Positions 52,601 to 64,000 are shown, numbered from the stretch's first letter. The stretch: DNA of 64,000 nucleotides from Tetrahymena elliotti 4EA (GCA_000231825.2 JH720315.1:588549-652548); one strand, 5' to 3'. Made by a program: numbers and translations. The notes: generated by a model not told the origin, from the sequence alone.

Positions 52601-55600
52601 TCATAAAATTAACAGCTTATTATTTAGAAATAGATACTTACAAAATATTATCTAATTTAATTTTGAAATTTAGGCATGTTTGATATTTAGATGATGTCTA
52701 TACCCTAATTAATTAATCCAAATAAATTAATAATTGCAATCGAAATGTTGATAATTACCAATTTCCATATTCAGATGAGCAGTCTAAACATTAATAAGTA
52801 GGTATCTGATTGTAGTAAGTTTTTAAGCTTATATCTTAATATGTCTCATTCAAACACTATACACAGAATTGCGATTTCAAATCCTTTTTGAACAAAAAGT
52901 AACCTTCAATACACTAAGTGCAAAAAGTTGGAGAGTTACAAGAATAGCATCTGAGATATTTTAAAAGATTTTATTAAAATAATATTATTGTATAATGATT
53001 TAATTTACCCTATAGGACACTTTAATAAAGGATTTTATTCACAATTTTATTCATCATAGCAGTCTTCTTTGATATAAGTTAAATTCATATCAAAATATAA
53101 ATTTGAAGGATTTGGAGAAAGTTTTAATTTTTCTTCTATACTATAGCATTTTTAATTTCCTGGATTAAAATAGTAATTTGGGCATTCTAAGCAATTATCG
53201 TTTTTTATTGTAATATCTTAGCAAAAAGATTCATTATTCATGCAGTTAAGATTACCATTCTCATTAGGTGTATTTAAATTTTTTAAGATACATGAATTTG
53301 ATTTAGGTTCATAAATAAAACAAGATTCATCTTTAACTATTTTTAACAAAACAAAAGACCCAACACATTTGCTATTTATTAGACAGTAACCATCAGGGCA
53401 AATATAACAGTTAGGAGAATCTAAATTTCTACAAAATCCTATATTAAAATAATTATTTAAGCTAAAATGGAATTAAAAATAAATGCTCAAAGTTTAAAAA
53501 GTTGATACCATTAATATCTTTACATTCTATGCTATTAGGCATGATAAGATCAAAACAATTTTTAGTAATTTCATCTGATAGGCATTAACTAATTTCACAA
53601 TAATGGCATGATCCATTTTAAGTACAAAACCCGTTTTCATCAACACAAACATGATTGGTTAAATCTATCAATATACATGATAAAGTAGAAGGATCGATGC
53701 AGTATTTCTTAAAATCACACATACTCTATTTAACAAATAAAAATAATTAAATTAGTTTTTAAAATATATAATTTACAGCTGTAGGTACATTTTATTACAA
53801 ACACATCTAAGTATCTTTCTCTTAGCCTAAAATTATTTTCATTTATTAGTAAGTGTACATTTAATTAAGTTTAATTTTTACCAATAGCATTAGGATTCTT
53901 AAAATCTAATTTAACACAGGAATATTTATTTGTTTTGTTATTTTTCATTAAACAGTAACTAAAATTTAGTGAATAATGTGAAAGTAAATTTTAACAAATA
54001 TTAAAAATTACCCATTTGAATAACAATTAGAAGCTCCATTTTGACCTTCTTATTGTTCTGTTAAGCATGTTTAAGTGATATTTTCTTTTCCTGGATATTC
54101 TGATGACAAACTTTTGCAAGCACCATTAAGTAAGCAAAAGTTTTAACTACAAGAGCTAGCCCCTGAAACTCCTTCCTCTAAACATTATTAATTTGATTAA
54201 CTTCTTCCTATCATCTATGGATTATTAGGGTTCATTATTTAGCACTTTAAATTGTCATATTGATTTATGCAATACTATCCATTTAAGCATCCAATACTAT
54301 TTGCTTTTATTTGAAAATCTTTTTTTACTTTTATTTTTTAAATTAATTTTTTTACGCTGATCCAAATCTTAGCAAGTCTAATCGTCTTTCTTAGCTTTAT
54401 ATATTAGATCTGGATATATAGGATCATATTCTTAGAGCAGTTAACATTTATATGATCCTCCCCTAATTAAGACATAAAATGATTTAACAAATGAATAATT
54501 ATCGAAATTTGTATTTACCCTAAATCAAGAACACAATAAGTTAAGCCTAAGCAAGACTGGATTTCTTATAATTGAAATAAATTCAATTTATAAATTAAAA
54601 AAAAAATGTTTACATTTTGTTGTTATTTCATCTGAAATAATGCAACCTTGTTCTACATCAGCTCCAACAATTAAATCTCCATTAAAAATGTATCCTTAAA
54701 TGAGGCAATATGATCCTTTAGTTTAGTCTGTATATAAGCATGTGCCTAACACACATGTTTCAATGTCATCACCAAGCTTATTAGGATCTAAATAAGGTAA
54801 GCATTCTTAAGTAGAATTTTTTCTTGCAAATCTACCAAGTTCAAATGATAATATTAATTCTTAACACTTATTTTCACTCAAGGTATTAAGGCAAAATTAT
54901 CCTGCAATACACCTAACCAAGAAGATTTATAATTATTTTAATTTACCTAATTTATTTACCTCACAGCATTTGATTAATCAGCCTCCAGACAGTATCCCTA
55001 ATTATCAATTCCAATTCTTTTTTCTTGAACATCAAAAACAAAACAGCCTTCCATATTATTTGTTTGTTGTATGTGTATACAATATTTATCAGAACATTTC
55101 TGCTTTACTATTTAATTGAAAAAATGTTTAAATTTAAAATTAAATGTTAAAAAATATACTAGAGTCATAATAAACACCCATAGCAGCACATTTAAAGTTA
55201 CTTTAAACTCCCTAATTAAAATTTAAAGAATTTACATAATTTTACTAAATTTTTAATTCATAAATTTACTGATTGTTGAGGGTTATCATCATTGATTTTT
55301 TCACAACCATTAGAAATAAGATCTATACAATAATCTTGAGTACACTCAATACTTGTTGGTTCTCCTTATTTTAAACATAAATGAAGATTATCTTTTCCTA
55401 TAAAAGTAGAGTCATATTATTGGCAAACATTATCTTGATTAATACAGAACCTTAAGAATATTTTAATAATCAGCATTTAATTTTTTAAAAATATTTAACA
55501 TACCCCGTATAGCATTCAGATGCTCCATCTATTTTCTCATTAACCCCTAGGCATTAGTATTTATTTTTATCAACTCCTACATACGATTAGCCATCAAGTT

Positions 55601-58600
55601 ATCTGATATACCCATCAATATCTTAACAGTAGTTTGATCTCAAATTTACCAAATCTTTTCATTATTCAAAATTAATCAATAAAAGCAAAATTAAACTTTT
55701 AATACCTGCTAAATCACCAACTTATAATGTGATTTCATCTAGCACAGCACATTTTTTACTCTAAACTATATGTCCTAAGTAAATTGGATCATTTTAGTAA
55801 ACAACACAAAATTATTATAAGGATGATGAATCCTCAGCTAAGCATACATTTTTTTCATCATTATAGTAGCTATCTAACTAATCAACTTACTCTTTACTTT
55901 TTAAACAGTTAAGATTTATATCTCTTCCAATATACAAGTCTAAAGAATATTAATAACATAGACCTCCCAAAATACATCCATTACTATTACCAGGTCCATA
56001 GTTTATAGTCTAGTAACAAGCATTTTATGCAAAGCATATTTAATTATCTTAAAAACACCTATTTAATTAAGTTTGAAAAAAAAATATAAAGAAAAAAGTA
56101 ATAAAGATGATAAAATTGAGTAATAATTTACGTTTTTGCTGTTTATTATCCATAGTCTAAACATTTTCCATTTGCATCTATACCAACGGCTCCTGATGAT
56201 CCATCAAAATAAAAGCAAGCCATTTTACTATTAATAGTTTTATAACACTATTTTTTCACACATCTAAGAATATCTATTTTAATTTAAATTTACAATATTT
56301 GTTTCAAAAAAAAAAAAGTACTTGGAACTTATTCATTTAAGGCAACACAATTTCCATTCTAATCTATTCCCTAAATAATTAAAATGTTTTTATTTTTTCA
56401 AAATAAAGAAATTAAAGATACTGAGTAATTAGGATCATCATACAATAACCAATAGCATTTTTAATTTAGTAAGCAAACATCATTAAGTTAAAAACCACAT
56501 TAAATTGATCCATCTTATTCCTCAGGAGCACATTATTGATTTGATAATTTTGAAATGTTAATTTGATCAAATCCTATTTATTTGCATTGACTATTGAAAA
56601 TGCAATATCTTTTCAATTTAAATTAAGTAAATTTTTAGATTAGAAATATTATTTTAAATTTTACCCAGAAACACAATATTCTATTTATGAAGAAGTTTAA
56701 ACATTTACATTTAAACATTTTGAATATTACTATTATCTACCAACGATAGGTTATTAGATTAAAACAATAATGAAATTATAGTCCTAACAGTAATTTGTAT
56801 TTAAATTTACAATCTCTATAATTAATAATGAATTTTATTCAATAAAAAATATAAAAAAGTTAATTACCTTATAATTAGGTATTTGATGTCTTTTAATTTA
56901 ATTGAGCACAAATTTAAGTACTAACAATATGCCCCAGATATGTTTAGTAATTTTATTTATATAGTACACAACTTTTCAGATTGTTTGCTTTACAGATACT
57001 TTAAGGATCACTTAAGCAAAATGAAACACTTGACCCAGTAGATTATTATAAAGAACTTAAGCAACTAAAATTCTGATCTCTTCCAATATTTTAATAAATA
57101 TCCATTTATTAGCAATTCCCATTTAGTTTGCAAGTATTTGACAATAGGTTTATATCTAAACATTACTACAATGAAGTATCATAACATACACCTGAAATTT
57201 TCAAACTACAGCTATTAATTAAAAAATATTTTTTTTTATCAATAAAAAATTATTGAGTTTATTTAATATCAGCACTCTTAATTGAAGATTTAGGTAAGAA
57301 ATAAGAAATAACAGTATAAAAATTTGATATTTAAAGGATTTTAGTATTTTGATTATGAATCAAAAAGAATTTGATTAACTTCTTTTTAATGTAAATTATT
57401 AATATTTTAGTATTTTTGAAATAAAAAACTATCTCTACCATTTTGTGGTTTAGTTTAAGCCAACACAATTACCACTAATATCTACTCCAACAGTAGATAT
57501 GGAGCTCCCAACAGATAAAGTATTTGTACCAGATTTACATGTTCTAATTTTAAAAATCATTTATATATTATGATTTTTTATAAATATGAGATTTACGAAG
57601 CAGAACAATCGCTTAACATTCTTTTTTAATTTTTAGAGTGGTTTTGATATTATTAGTTTTAATAAACACATTTTCCATCTTAATCTTTTGCCTGTTGAAA
57701 AAATAAAATAGTAAAAAGTTAAGTATTTAAATAAATACAATTATTTATGGATGAACAACACTATTCAGTAAAAGGCATGTTGATTTAGAATTTATATCAT
57801 GAATACAGTATTATGACTTGCAAGAAATATTGATATCATTAGAGAAAAAGTCCCCTTCTTATATACATTGATTAGTACCTATTAAACCCTTAAGTATGAT
57901 ATTAATTAATAAATCTGAAAGCAAATGATTTACTAGAACTTATGGAGAGTCATATTTTACACAAGTATTTTGATTAATTTTGTTTTTAGCTTAGCAGTAT
58001 GAAGGATTGCAATTAATATCTTCATTATAGTACTAGTTTTCAACTACACAAAACCCCTAATTAGTTCTTCCCTTTTAAGAAATTAAATATTTTTTAATTA
58101 AAAATAGGAAAAAAAAATTTAACTTACAGTATTCTAGGATAAATTCTGGCATTTGCCAATTTACTGAGAAAAGCAACCACTATTTTATTAAATTTAATGA
58201 TTGTAAAGATTAATCTTTCGATTATTTTTTAATTTACATTTAACCACATTTCATATCAATAATACCTTAACAAATAAAATGTTAATTTTAAATATTTGAA
58301 TGATACCCTGTATTTATATAGCCATACTAGTTTTAACAATAACCATCCTTAACATACTTCAAAGCTTATTTTATTTAAAACAAAAAAATTTTGCATTAAA
58401 TAAATACATTCATATAATATATTTAGGGAAATTTAATTTTACTTTCAGGCTTATTTAATAGCGATACTTTTTCGTTTAAGCTTACACAAATATTTTACAT
58501 GGTAATAGCAACTATAGTTTAGGATTTTTAGATTTTTATACAACTTTTTTTATCTTTGCTAATGCATACATGTTCTTGCTAACTAATACAAAAATCTATG

Positions 58601-58785
58601 TAATCGTATTAAATTTCTTAAATGACGCAAAATCCATTCACTTTTTCTCTTCCAATAAACTTGATTCCATCTATTTCTACACATTTATTTAATTTTTAGT
58701 CAAAGCATTCTAAATTTGAATGACACTACAAGCTAATTTTAACAAAATTTAGCAAAAATATTAAAGAAAAAATTGTAAAGATCAT
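44680..58785 (-). CDS. Copy 3: giant cysteine-module, PMP-like, multi-membrane-span protein
   Basis: The start ATG at 58785 opens a leader (MIFTIFSLIFLLNFVKISL) followed by ECFDQKLNKC, FIGREKVNGFC and YDYIDFC, which are collinear with the first exons of copies 1 and 2. The stop is TGA at 44680-44682, after a Gln- and Asn-rich tail (TNNQSVNTN). The order of regions is the same: outer array 54012-58728, CxxC middle about 50640-54011, PMP-like region about 46700-50639, GYTGALCEDCDRSG near 46.37 kb, and membrane domain 44680-46300. The outer array is the shortest of the three complete copies. A Ser/Thr/Pro-rich linker at 51613-51654 is unique to this copy. No disabling change was seen in the segments translated. 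It lies at the right end of the array, divergent from the plus-strand pair. Confidence 0.88.
46700..50639 (-). other. Copy 3 beta-rich region with PMP-like GGA repeats
   Basis: Seven GGA/GGV/GGF motifs lie in the same two clusters as in copies 1 and 2, at 47.35-47.53 kb (YGGALASTTGQ and two GGAI motifs) and 48.35-48.63 kb. Within the second cluster the uninterrupted exon at 48327-48536 shows the pattern clearly: SSFKNNYA, then GGVMHI, then SQFSNNFALNKGGAINI. This alternation of F-x-x-N and GGA-I is the hallmark of polymorphic outer membrane protein repeats. A beta-helix rod close to the membrane is inferred. Confidence 0.74.
50640..54011 (-). other. Copy 3 CxxC-rich middle region
   Basis: CxxC knots alternate with G-Y signatures, for example CLFCKDGYILN near 51.58 kb. 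The cysteine-poor block CLNFKIKLDNILQVSI near 52.65 kb matches the block in copies 1 and 2. Length is close to that of the other copies apart from the added Ser/Thr/Pro linker. Similarity to furin or growth-factor-receptor repeats is a pattern judgement. Confidence 0.62.
51613..51654 (-). other. Ser/Thr/Pro-rich linker insertion unique to copy 3
   Basis: Fourteen codons read SSSTPTTPPSPPSS, placed between CSNCFTKL and QQTVQCLFC. Copies 1 and 2 have only a short SFQVQC or SPSDTIEC join at the same point. The stretch is far richer in G and C than its surroundings. Such a segment would act as a stiff, possibly O-glycosylated linker. It is in frame and leaves the flanking cysteines intact. Confidence 0.8.
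54012..58728 (-). other. Copy 3 outer cysteine-module array
   Basis: Modules include TVGVDISGNCVGLN (57.47 kb), CSLKISGVCYD with NIGRDQNFSC (57.1-57.2 kb), GAVGIDANGKCLDYG (56.17 kb) and RIGIDNQGYCLEA (55.0 kb). The array ends with the landmark exon, whose last base is 54012. Two G..G-x-C-type composite markers are present, one of them divergent, against four in copy 1 and one in copy 2. The intron at 57212-57438 (227 bp) is the counterpart of the 669-bp intron of copy 2. Confidence 0.72.
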
Positions 58786-60764
58786 TTTCTTTTCGCTTTT
58801 TTTCATTAAAAACAATTAATAAATTTCTTTTGGAGATAAATCTTTTGTATTTTTTGTTAAAAATAATAACAGAATAATATATTAATTACATCTCGCAAAA
58901 TTAATAATAAAAACTTTTTTGTATTAGCTTACAAGTATTATTTGTAATTAACACTTTTTAATTTTTATTTTTTTGTAAGAATTAAAAACCTTATGAATTC
59001 AAACTAGAATTATTCCAGAAAAGCTATTTTTAAATTACAATTAAGAAAACAAATTTAGGATCTAAAATTTTTCTGAATGTTTGCATCTCCCCTAAATTTA
59101 AAAAAAATCTTTCTTGGCATATTTTTATCAAATTTTTTCTAGTTATTCAAAATAAAGACTAAGTTTACTCCTATGAATAATAATAGTATTTAAAAACAAG
59201 CATAGCTTGAAAAATATTAATTATTTTTTTGATTTTTTATTAAATAATTTTTTTTTTCAATTTAGAAATAGAATTTTATATATTGAACAACTTAATCAAT
59301 AGTGTTTAAAAATATTTTTAAACTTATTTACCATTTGAAATAAAAAATATAGATTTGGCTTTTAGGTATTATTTATTTTTTATGTTTATAAAAGATTTTT
59401 AATATTTTAGAAAGAAATCTAAGAAAAAATTACATGCTGTTAATAGCTTTAATTTATCTTAAAATTTAAAATATACATAGGTAATGATAGATTGATTAAT
59501 CCTTACAATTAGTTTTCTAATTCTTATTTTACTTACGAGCACTTATAAATAGCTAGATTTGTATAACTTTTGCTCTAATTAGCAATAAATAGACATGTAG
59601 AAAACACTATTATAGTAAAATTAATGGATGGTTCTATTTTTACTTAATAATAAGGGATCATTTTCAAATATTAATTTTTAGGATATGATTTATTTATTAG
59701 TTTTTAAGATAAAATAAAAATATGATTTGATCAATAGTATTAGATAATATTAGCAGTCAAATGCACTATTTATTTCTAAGATTAATATTAAAAATATGGA
59801 AGACATTGTTATTTATCTTACAATCCTCTTTTATTTACTTTTGAGAAGATGATTCAAAAAATTATTCTTTTATAATTCGCTTAACTTTGAAAACTTTAAT
59901 GATTCTTCTTATCAGGATTTTACTAAAAATAAATGTAACCAACTAAGCTCATGAAAAATATTGATTCTCTCTCTTAGATTTAAAAAAGACATGATTATTT
60001 CATAATTTATTAAGAAATTCAAAATAAAAAGTTTTATTTGTATTTTATTTAAATTTATTAGATAAAATAAATTTATTATATTAATTTTTAGAATTAAGGC
60101 AAAGAAAAATTATCTTTTGATTTAGATGATAATTTTTTTTAAATCAAATCCTTTAATGAATAAATTAATGTATCTAAATTAATTGATATTCTTTTATATT
60201 GCAAAATATTATTCATTTATTTTTAACAGCTAATTAAAAAACAAAAATTTATGAATAATTAAAAAAAAGAAAAGAAAAATAAATACCAAATTATTATAAA
60301 TTTGAATGGTTCTTTTATCTTGATTCAATCAAATTTTTTCATATTAATTTTAGCATTTACTAAAAAATAATAATAAGACTTTGAAAAAATTTAATTCATT
60401 TTAATGATATTAAAAATCAACAATCTTGGCTATTTAAAATACTAAATGAAGTGAATAAATGGATAGCTCATATCAGACTGATATTGATTGTTTCTGAAAT
60501 AAAAAACTAATCTGAAAAATGCATTTCAATAATATATTATATTAAAAAGTGCTTATAATTTATAAATAAAACTAAAAAAATTGCTTATAATTATGTTATA
60601 TACAGTTGCTAAGAGGTAATACTATTGATCAGATTCTTTGTAATCAAATTCTTTAAAACAAATATTTAATTAGCTAATTAATTTACTGAAAAAATAAACA
60701 AATAATTAGGAAAAGCATTTGTAAAATTAATTAAAGTTCTACTCCAAATAAATCAAGAAAGAAA
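58786..60764. other. Divergent intergenic region
   Basis: This 2.0-kb AT-rich region separates the minus-strand array from the plus-strand pair, so it should hold two divergent promoters. The only coding-like fragment I noticed is a short plus-strand frame near 59.85-59.96 kb that ends in TGA, too short to support. No repeat or RNA gene was seen. Confidence 0.6.
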
Positions 60765-62921
60765 ATGGCTACAATTTTCTCATATTTTGATTTATTTTCA
60801 TAATAAATTCAGTTTAATTCTAATTTGACTGACAAAAAAAAGACTAAACTAGGAGTTTTTTTGAGTTTTTTCATAATTTCATCAACCCTTTACTACTTTA
60901 TTTACCTAACGCAACTCTATTTTAGCAACTAAATAGATCCTAAGTTTAGATCACAAAATTTTGTAACCAAAGATGATGTAATAATAGATATAACTGAAGA
61001 AACTTTTGGATTCTAGTTAGCTCCATAATACAGTATAGATCTAATTTAACAATATGAGAAAGCAAACAAAACTTTTATTGTTTTCTTAGCATTTTATGTT
61101 GTGCGAAATAGTAGCCATTATGAGCATTATTAACTAGACATAGTGAAATGTTAGAATCCTGAGTTAAGTGGTTTTTATTGCATAGATTTATAAAATATTC
61201 CTAACTTTAACATAACTGTTAGTCATAGTAAAAGCATATATTCATAAATAGCAATCTTTCCATATAGATGCTAAGATGTGGATGCATATAAAAAATTTGT
61301 ACCTGATAATTGTGCAAGTAAAAGCGAAATAGATAATTATTTAGGTGATTTTAAAAACACTTTAAATTTTAAGATTTAAGTTTCCTAGCTCAACACTACT
61401 TCAAAATAAATAGAAAAAAGCTATGTGAATAACCGTATGCCAGCTTTAGGAAATTTCTTGACACTAGCTGAATTAAAGGTAAAAAAATAGATTACTTCAG
61501 TGAAGTAAGGATTTTTTTTTTAGTCAGAAAGCTCTTTTTCTTCTCCTATTACTGCTTAATTTGCATCAACATCTATAGATTATAAATCGTTCGTTTAATT
61601 AACAGGATAAAAAATGATATCTTAAACAGTCGTTGTTGCTGATGAAAGTGTTTAATGCGTTAATATTGAATATCCACCCTTTACTGAAGTCCTTGCTCTT
61701 TGTAACAGTTTTTTTGCTCTACTTATGATTCTAGGAGTATTTGGTAAGTTGATCGCATAGCGTCTTATTAGATAAGATATGCTTTTATTATTCTTGTAAA
61801 ATATATATTTGGAAACATATGAAAGATTACTAAAACATAACAATTTAGTTTAATTTGAAAATAGAATTCAGCCTAATGAAATGACAAAAAGCATTATAAA
61901 TGAAGAAAAAGAATATTCAGAAAATAATTAATAGATTTAAATTCCAATGTTTAAATAGCTTAAAAGCCTTTCAGTTTTCAAATAAGGATAGAGTTTTGAC
62001 TAAAAATAAAGTTTAAGTCATTAATAAAATCTTTTCATTTCAGATAATTAATCATCTTTTTCATATACAAATATGTTTTTTTAGCCTACTTAAGAATTAT
62101 AAGATTTTTGCAATAGGTAAAGCAGGGATTCTCCACTTTAAAGCTTTTAAAGTAATATGTTAAAAAAGAATATTGGTAATTCTACTTCTCATCAATTAGA
62201 AAAATAATAATAAAAGTAAACAGTTACTACAAATACCTAAAATAGAAGCTCTTAAGAAGAGAGTATCAAAAATATCAGAAAGAATTAAGATAATATAGTG
62301 GATGGAACAATAATTCAAAAATTATAGTCTTTATAAAATAAAAATATTAAAGAAAAAGCACAAATTCTACTTTTCAAAACTAAGTAATTAATCTATTCAA
62401 TTCTCTTATGATATATACAAATTTCCCCCTTTTTTTATATATAAAATAGATTATTTTGCAGAGATAAGTTTCTTGAAACTAAAGGTTTAAACAAATAAAT
62501 TCTGTTAAAGATAGAAAAGGATGCTAATGAAAGTTTGGATTTCTATAAAGTATATAAGGATATTTTGTTTTTAAAAAAAGCGATAATGATTTTATTTAGT
62601 AAAGATCAGCTTGCCGCTTTATAATTAGTTGGTTATTCTCATGAATTTTTAAGTATAAATTTAGAAGAAGAGATCAAAAAAGTTTAGTAAAAAGGTAAAA
62701 ATAATCTTTTTTAGTTTGTTTTGTTCTTTATAAAAGTAAATTAAAATATTAAAGAGTCAGTTAACAAGAGTCATTTAGAAGAACAGCATGTAATTTCATA
62801 ATCTGAAGAATTATAAGGCTAGTAAATAAATAAATTTCTATAGAGATATTAATCCTAATAAAATTTAAGCTAAGTTGATAACAGAATATATTCTTCAATG
62901 AATCTAAATTAAAATTTATGA
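60765..62921 (+). CDS. Two-span membrane protein of an unnamed ciliate family, first of a tandem pair
   Basis: ATG at 60765 opens 539 codons without TGA. Introns at 62384-62461 (78 bp) and 62695-62754 (60 bp) then restore the frame to TGA at 62919-62921, giving 672 residues. A possible 45-bp intron at 61479-61523 is more likely coding, because it reads ITSVKQGFFF without a break. A short cytoplasmic start (FDLFSQQIQFNS) leads to a membrane span near residues 29-53. An outer domain of about 250 residues follows, with YFSNQIDPKFRSQ at its start and cysteines in KCQNPE, FYCID and YRCQD. A second span lies near residues 305-330 (VLALCNSFFALLMILGVFG). A long Gln- and Ser-rich inner region follows, ending with YKDILFLKKAIMILFSKDQ and KSHLEEQHVIS. 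The architecture is familiar from ciliate genomes, but I know no assigned function. Confidence 0.9.
62384..62461 (+). other. Intron 1 of the two-span membrane protein gene
   Basis: Reading through gives a TGA at 62409-62411. Splicing from AA|GTAATT to TTTGCAG|A restores a frame reading K-T-K-D-K-F-L-E-T, so the intron is required. It is 78 bp long and T-rich near the acceptor, typical of this genome. Confidence 0.85.
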
Positions 62922-63675
62922 TCAAATTCTTGTCATTTTATAACTTTATTTAATAGTGTTATTTTTTAAAATCATGTATTAATATTTCAAAGAAAAAAGA
63001 AGGGAAAAAAAAATTCAAATGAAATCTTTAAAATAATTACTAATTATTTAAATAATTAACGCACCATTCATATTTGTAAATATTTAAATATTCTTCATTA
63101 AAGAAATACTCCACAAATAAAATTTATTTTGATACATTTTTTAAATATTTCTTAAATAAAAAGAAAATTCATTTTAGAGATAGGTATTTTTAATGTAATA
63201 AAATCTGCAATATAATAACATCAATTTCTCTTTAATTTTGAATAATGTTAATAGTCACACACACACACAAAAATAAATTCAAATGAAAACAGTTTAAATC
63301 AAGGCAATCAAAATTACATGTACTTCTGATACTTTATTATAAGTAAATTTAAATAGTGTTAAAAGAGAGATAACCTTCTACTTTAAATTTTAACAATATG
63401 TTAAAAATTACATTAAAAAATAAATTTATTTTTAAATAGAATAAATTTTAAAAGGTTTATAAAACTAGCTTGAAAAGTTGATACTTTTGTTTAATTTTTA
63501 CATTGATTTTACACTTTATTTAAAAAAAAGAATTTGTTTGTATTTTTATGATACACTAACTTTTATTTTATTAACGGGCTTTTTTTCAATAATTTTAAAG
63601 AATAATTATTGTGAAGAAATAATTAGTCAATTTAAAAAATTTAAAGGAATAATTAGTTAGTCAAAAGTATAAATA
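62922..63675. other. Intergenic region between the tandem pair
   Basis: The 754 bp are AT-rich. They contain a (CA)7 run at 63256-63269 and a 60-codon plus-strand frame (63478-63660) of low complexity that I regard as chance. The promoter of the second family member should lie here. Confidence 0.65.
63256..63269. repeat. (CA)7 dinucleotide run
   Basis: Seven CA units lie in intergenic DNA. They are notable only because C is rare here. Confidence 0.9.
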
Positions 63676-64000
63676 ATGAAAAGGAGTTTCTAGTGTTTTG
63701 ATTTATTTTCTTAATCAATCTAATTTAATTCAAGTTTATCCTATCAAAAATAAACAAAATTAGGAGTTATTTTGAGCATATTCATATTTGCATCTACTCT
63801 TTATTACTTTATTTATCTAGCTTAACTCTACTTTGGCAACTAAATAGATCCTAAATTTAGATCATAAAGCTTCGTCACTAATGATGACATTGATATACCT
63901 TTGAAGAATAACTTTTTTGGGTTCTAATATGCTTCATAGTTCACTGAAGATCTTAATTAATAGTAAACTGTCCAGAATAAAACATTTATTGTATTTTTAG
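63676..64000 (+). CDS. Second two-span membrane protein paralog, 5' part only
   Basis: ATG at 63676 opens MKRSFQCFDLFSQSIQFNSS, then a membrane span (LGVILSIFIFASTLYYFIYL) and YFGNQIDPKFRSQSFVTND. This is collinear with and closely similar to the gene at 60765, including the short inner segment, the span and the start of the outer domain. The frame is open to the window edge at 64000. TAA and TAG must be read as Gln (for example SQ in LFSQS). The pair is a recent-looking tandem duplication; function is unknown. Confidence 0.88.

Noticed and set aside
59850..59960. Short plus-strand frame reading NFENFNDSSYQDFTKN before a TGA
   Set aside because: It is protein-like but only about 33 codons long, with no start, no donor or acceptor I could justify, and no second exon.
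63478..63660. Plus-strand 60-codon frame between the tandem pair
   Set aside because: Low complexity, no resemblance to the flanking genes, and no similarity expected from position; within chance length for this base composition.
1..64000. tRNA, rRNA, CRISPR, telomere repeats or transposons
   Set aside because: I found no GC-richer cloverleaf, no regular spaced repeats, no runs of GGGGTT or CCCCAA, and no transposase-like frame or terminal inverted repeats.

Overview
The window reads as nuclear DNA of an oligohymenophorean ciliate, most like Tetrahymena and its relatives. It is very AT-rich. Long protein-like frames are open only if TAA and TAG are read as glutamine, and every gene end I could trace uses TGA. 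Introns are short and AT-rich, with GTAA-type donors and TAG-type acceptors. A standard-code ORF scan therefore cuts these genes into meaningless fragments. Species, and micronuclear versus macronuclear origin, cannot be decided from the sequence alone.

About 59 of the 64 kb, all on the minus strand, is a tandem array of giant paralogous surface-protein genes. From left to right these are copy 0 (start at 3978, running off the left edge), copy 1 (23158 down to 5996), copy 2 (39131 down to 23963), a decayed copy with its middle deleted (43134 down to 39915), and copy 3 (58785 down to 44680). Each complete copy has the same plan: a signal peptide; a long intron-rich array of small cysteine modules (motifs such as G-x-D-x-x-G-x-C and GRD..C); a second cysteine-rich CxxC region; a beta-rich stretch with seven GGA/GGF motifs like those of polymorphic-membrane-protein (PMP) repeats; an EGF-like GY(I/T)GALCEDCDR module; and a C-terminal domain with seven or eight membrane segments ending in a cytoplasmic tail. 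The products look like large plasma-membrane adhesins or receptors. Their ligand and function are unknown.

The copies differ in a structured way. From one shared landmark exon to the stop codon they measure 9,479, 9,414 and 9,332 bp (copies 1, 2, 3). From the start codon to that exon they measure 3,891, 7,683, 5,754 and 4,773 bp (copies 0 to 3). The outer cysteine-module array thus expands and contracts while the rest stays fixed. In copy 1 a composite unit of about 1.2 kb recurs four times.

Between the decayed copy and copy 3 (43.4-44.2 kb) there are plus-strand coding-like fragments that are probably the remnant of an unrelated gene. At the right end the strand switches. After a 2-kb divergent intergenic region come two plus-strand tandem paralogs (60765-62921, and 63676 to beyond the edge) of an unnamed ciliate membrane-protein family. 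No rRNA, tRNA, CRISPR array, telomere or recognisable transposon was found.
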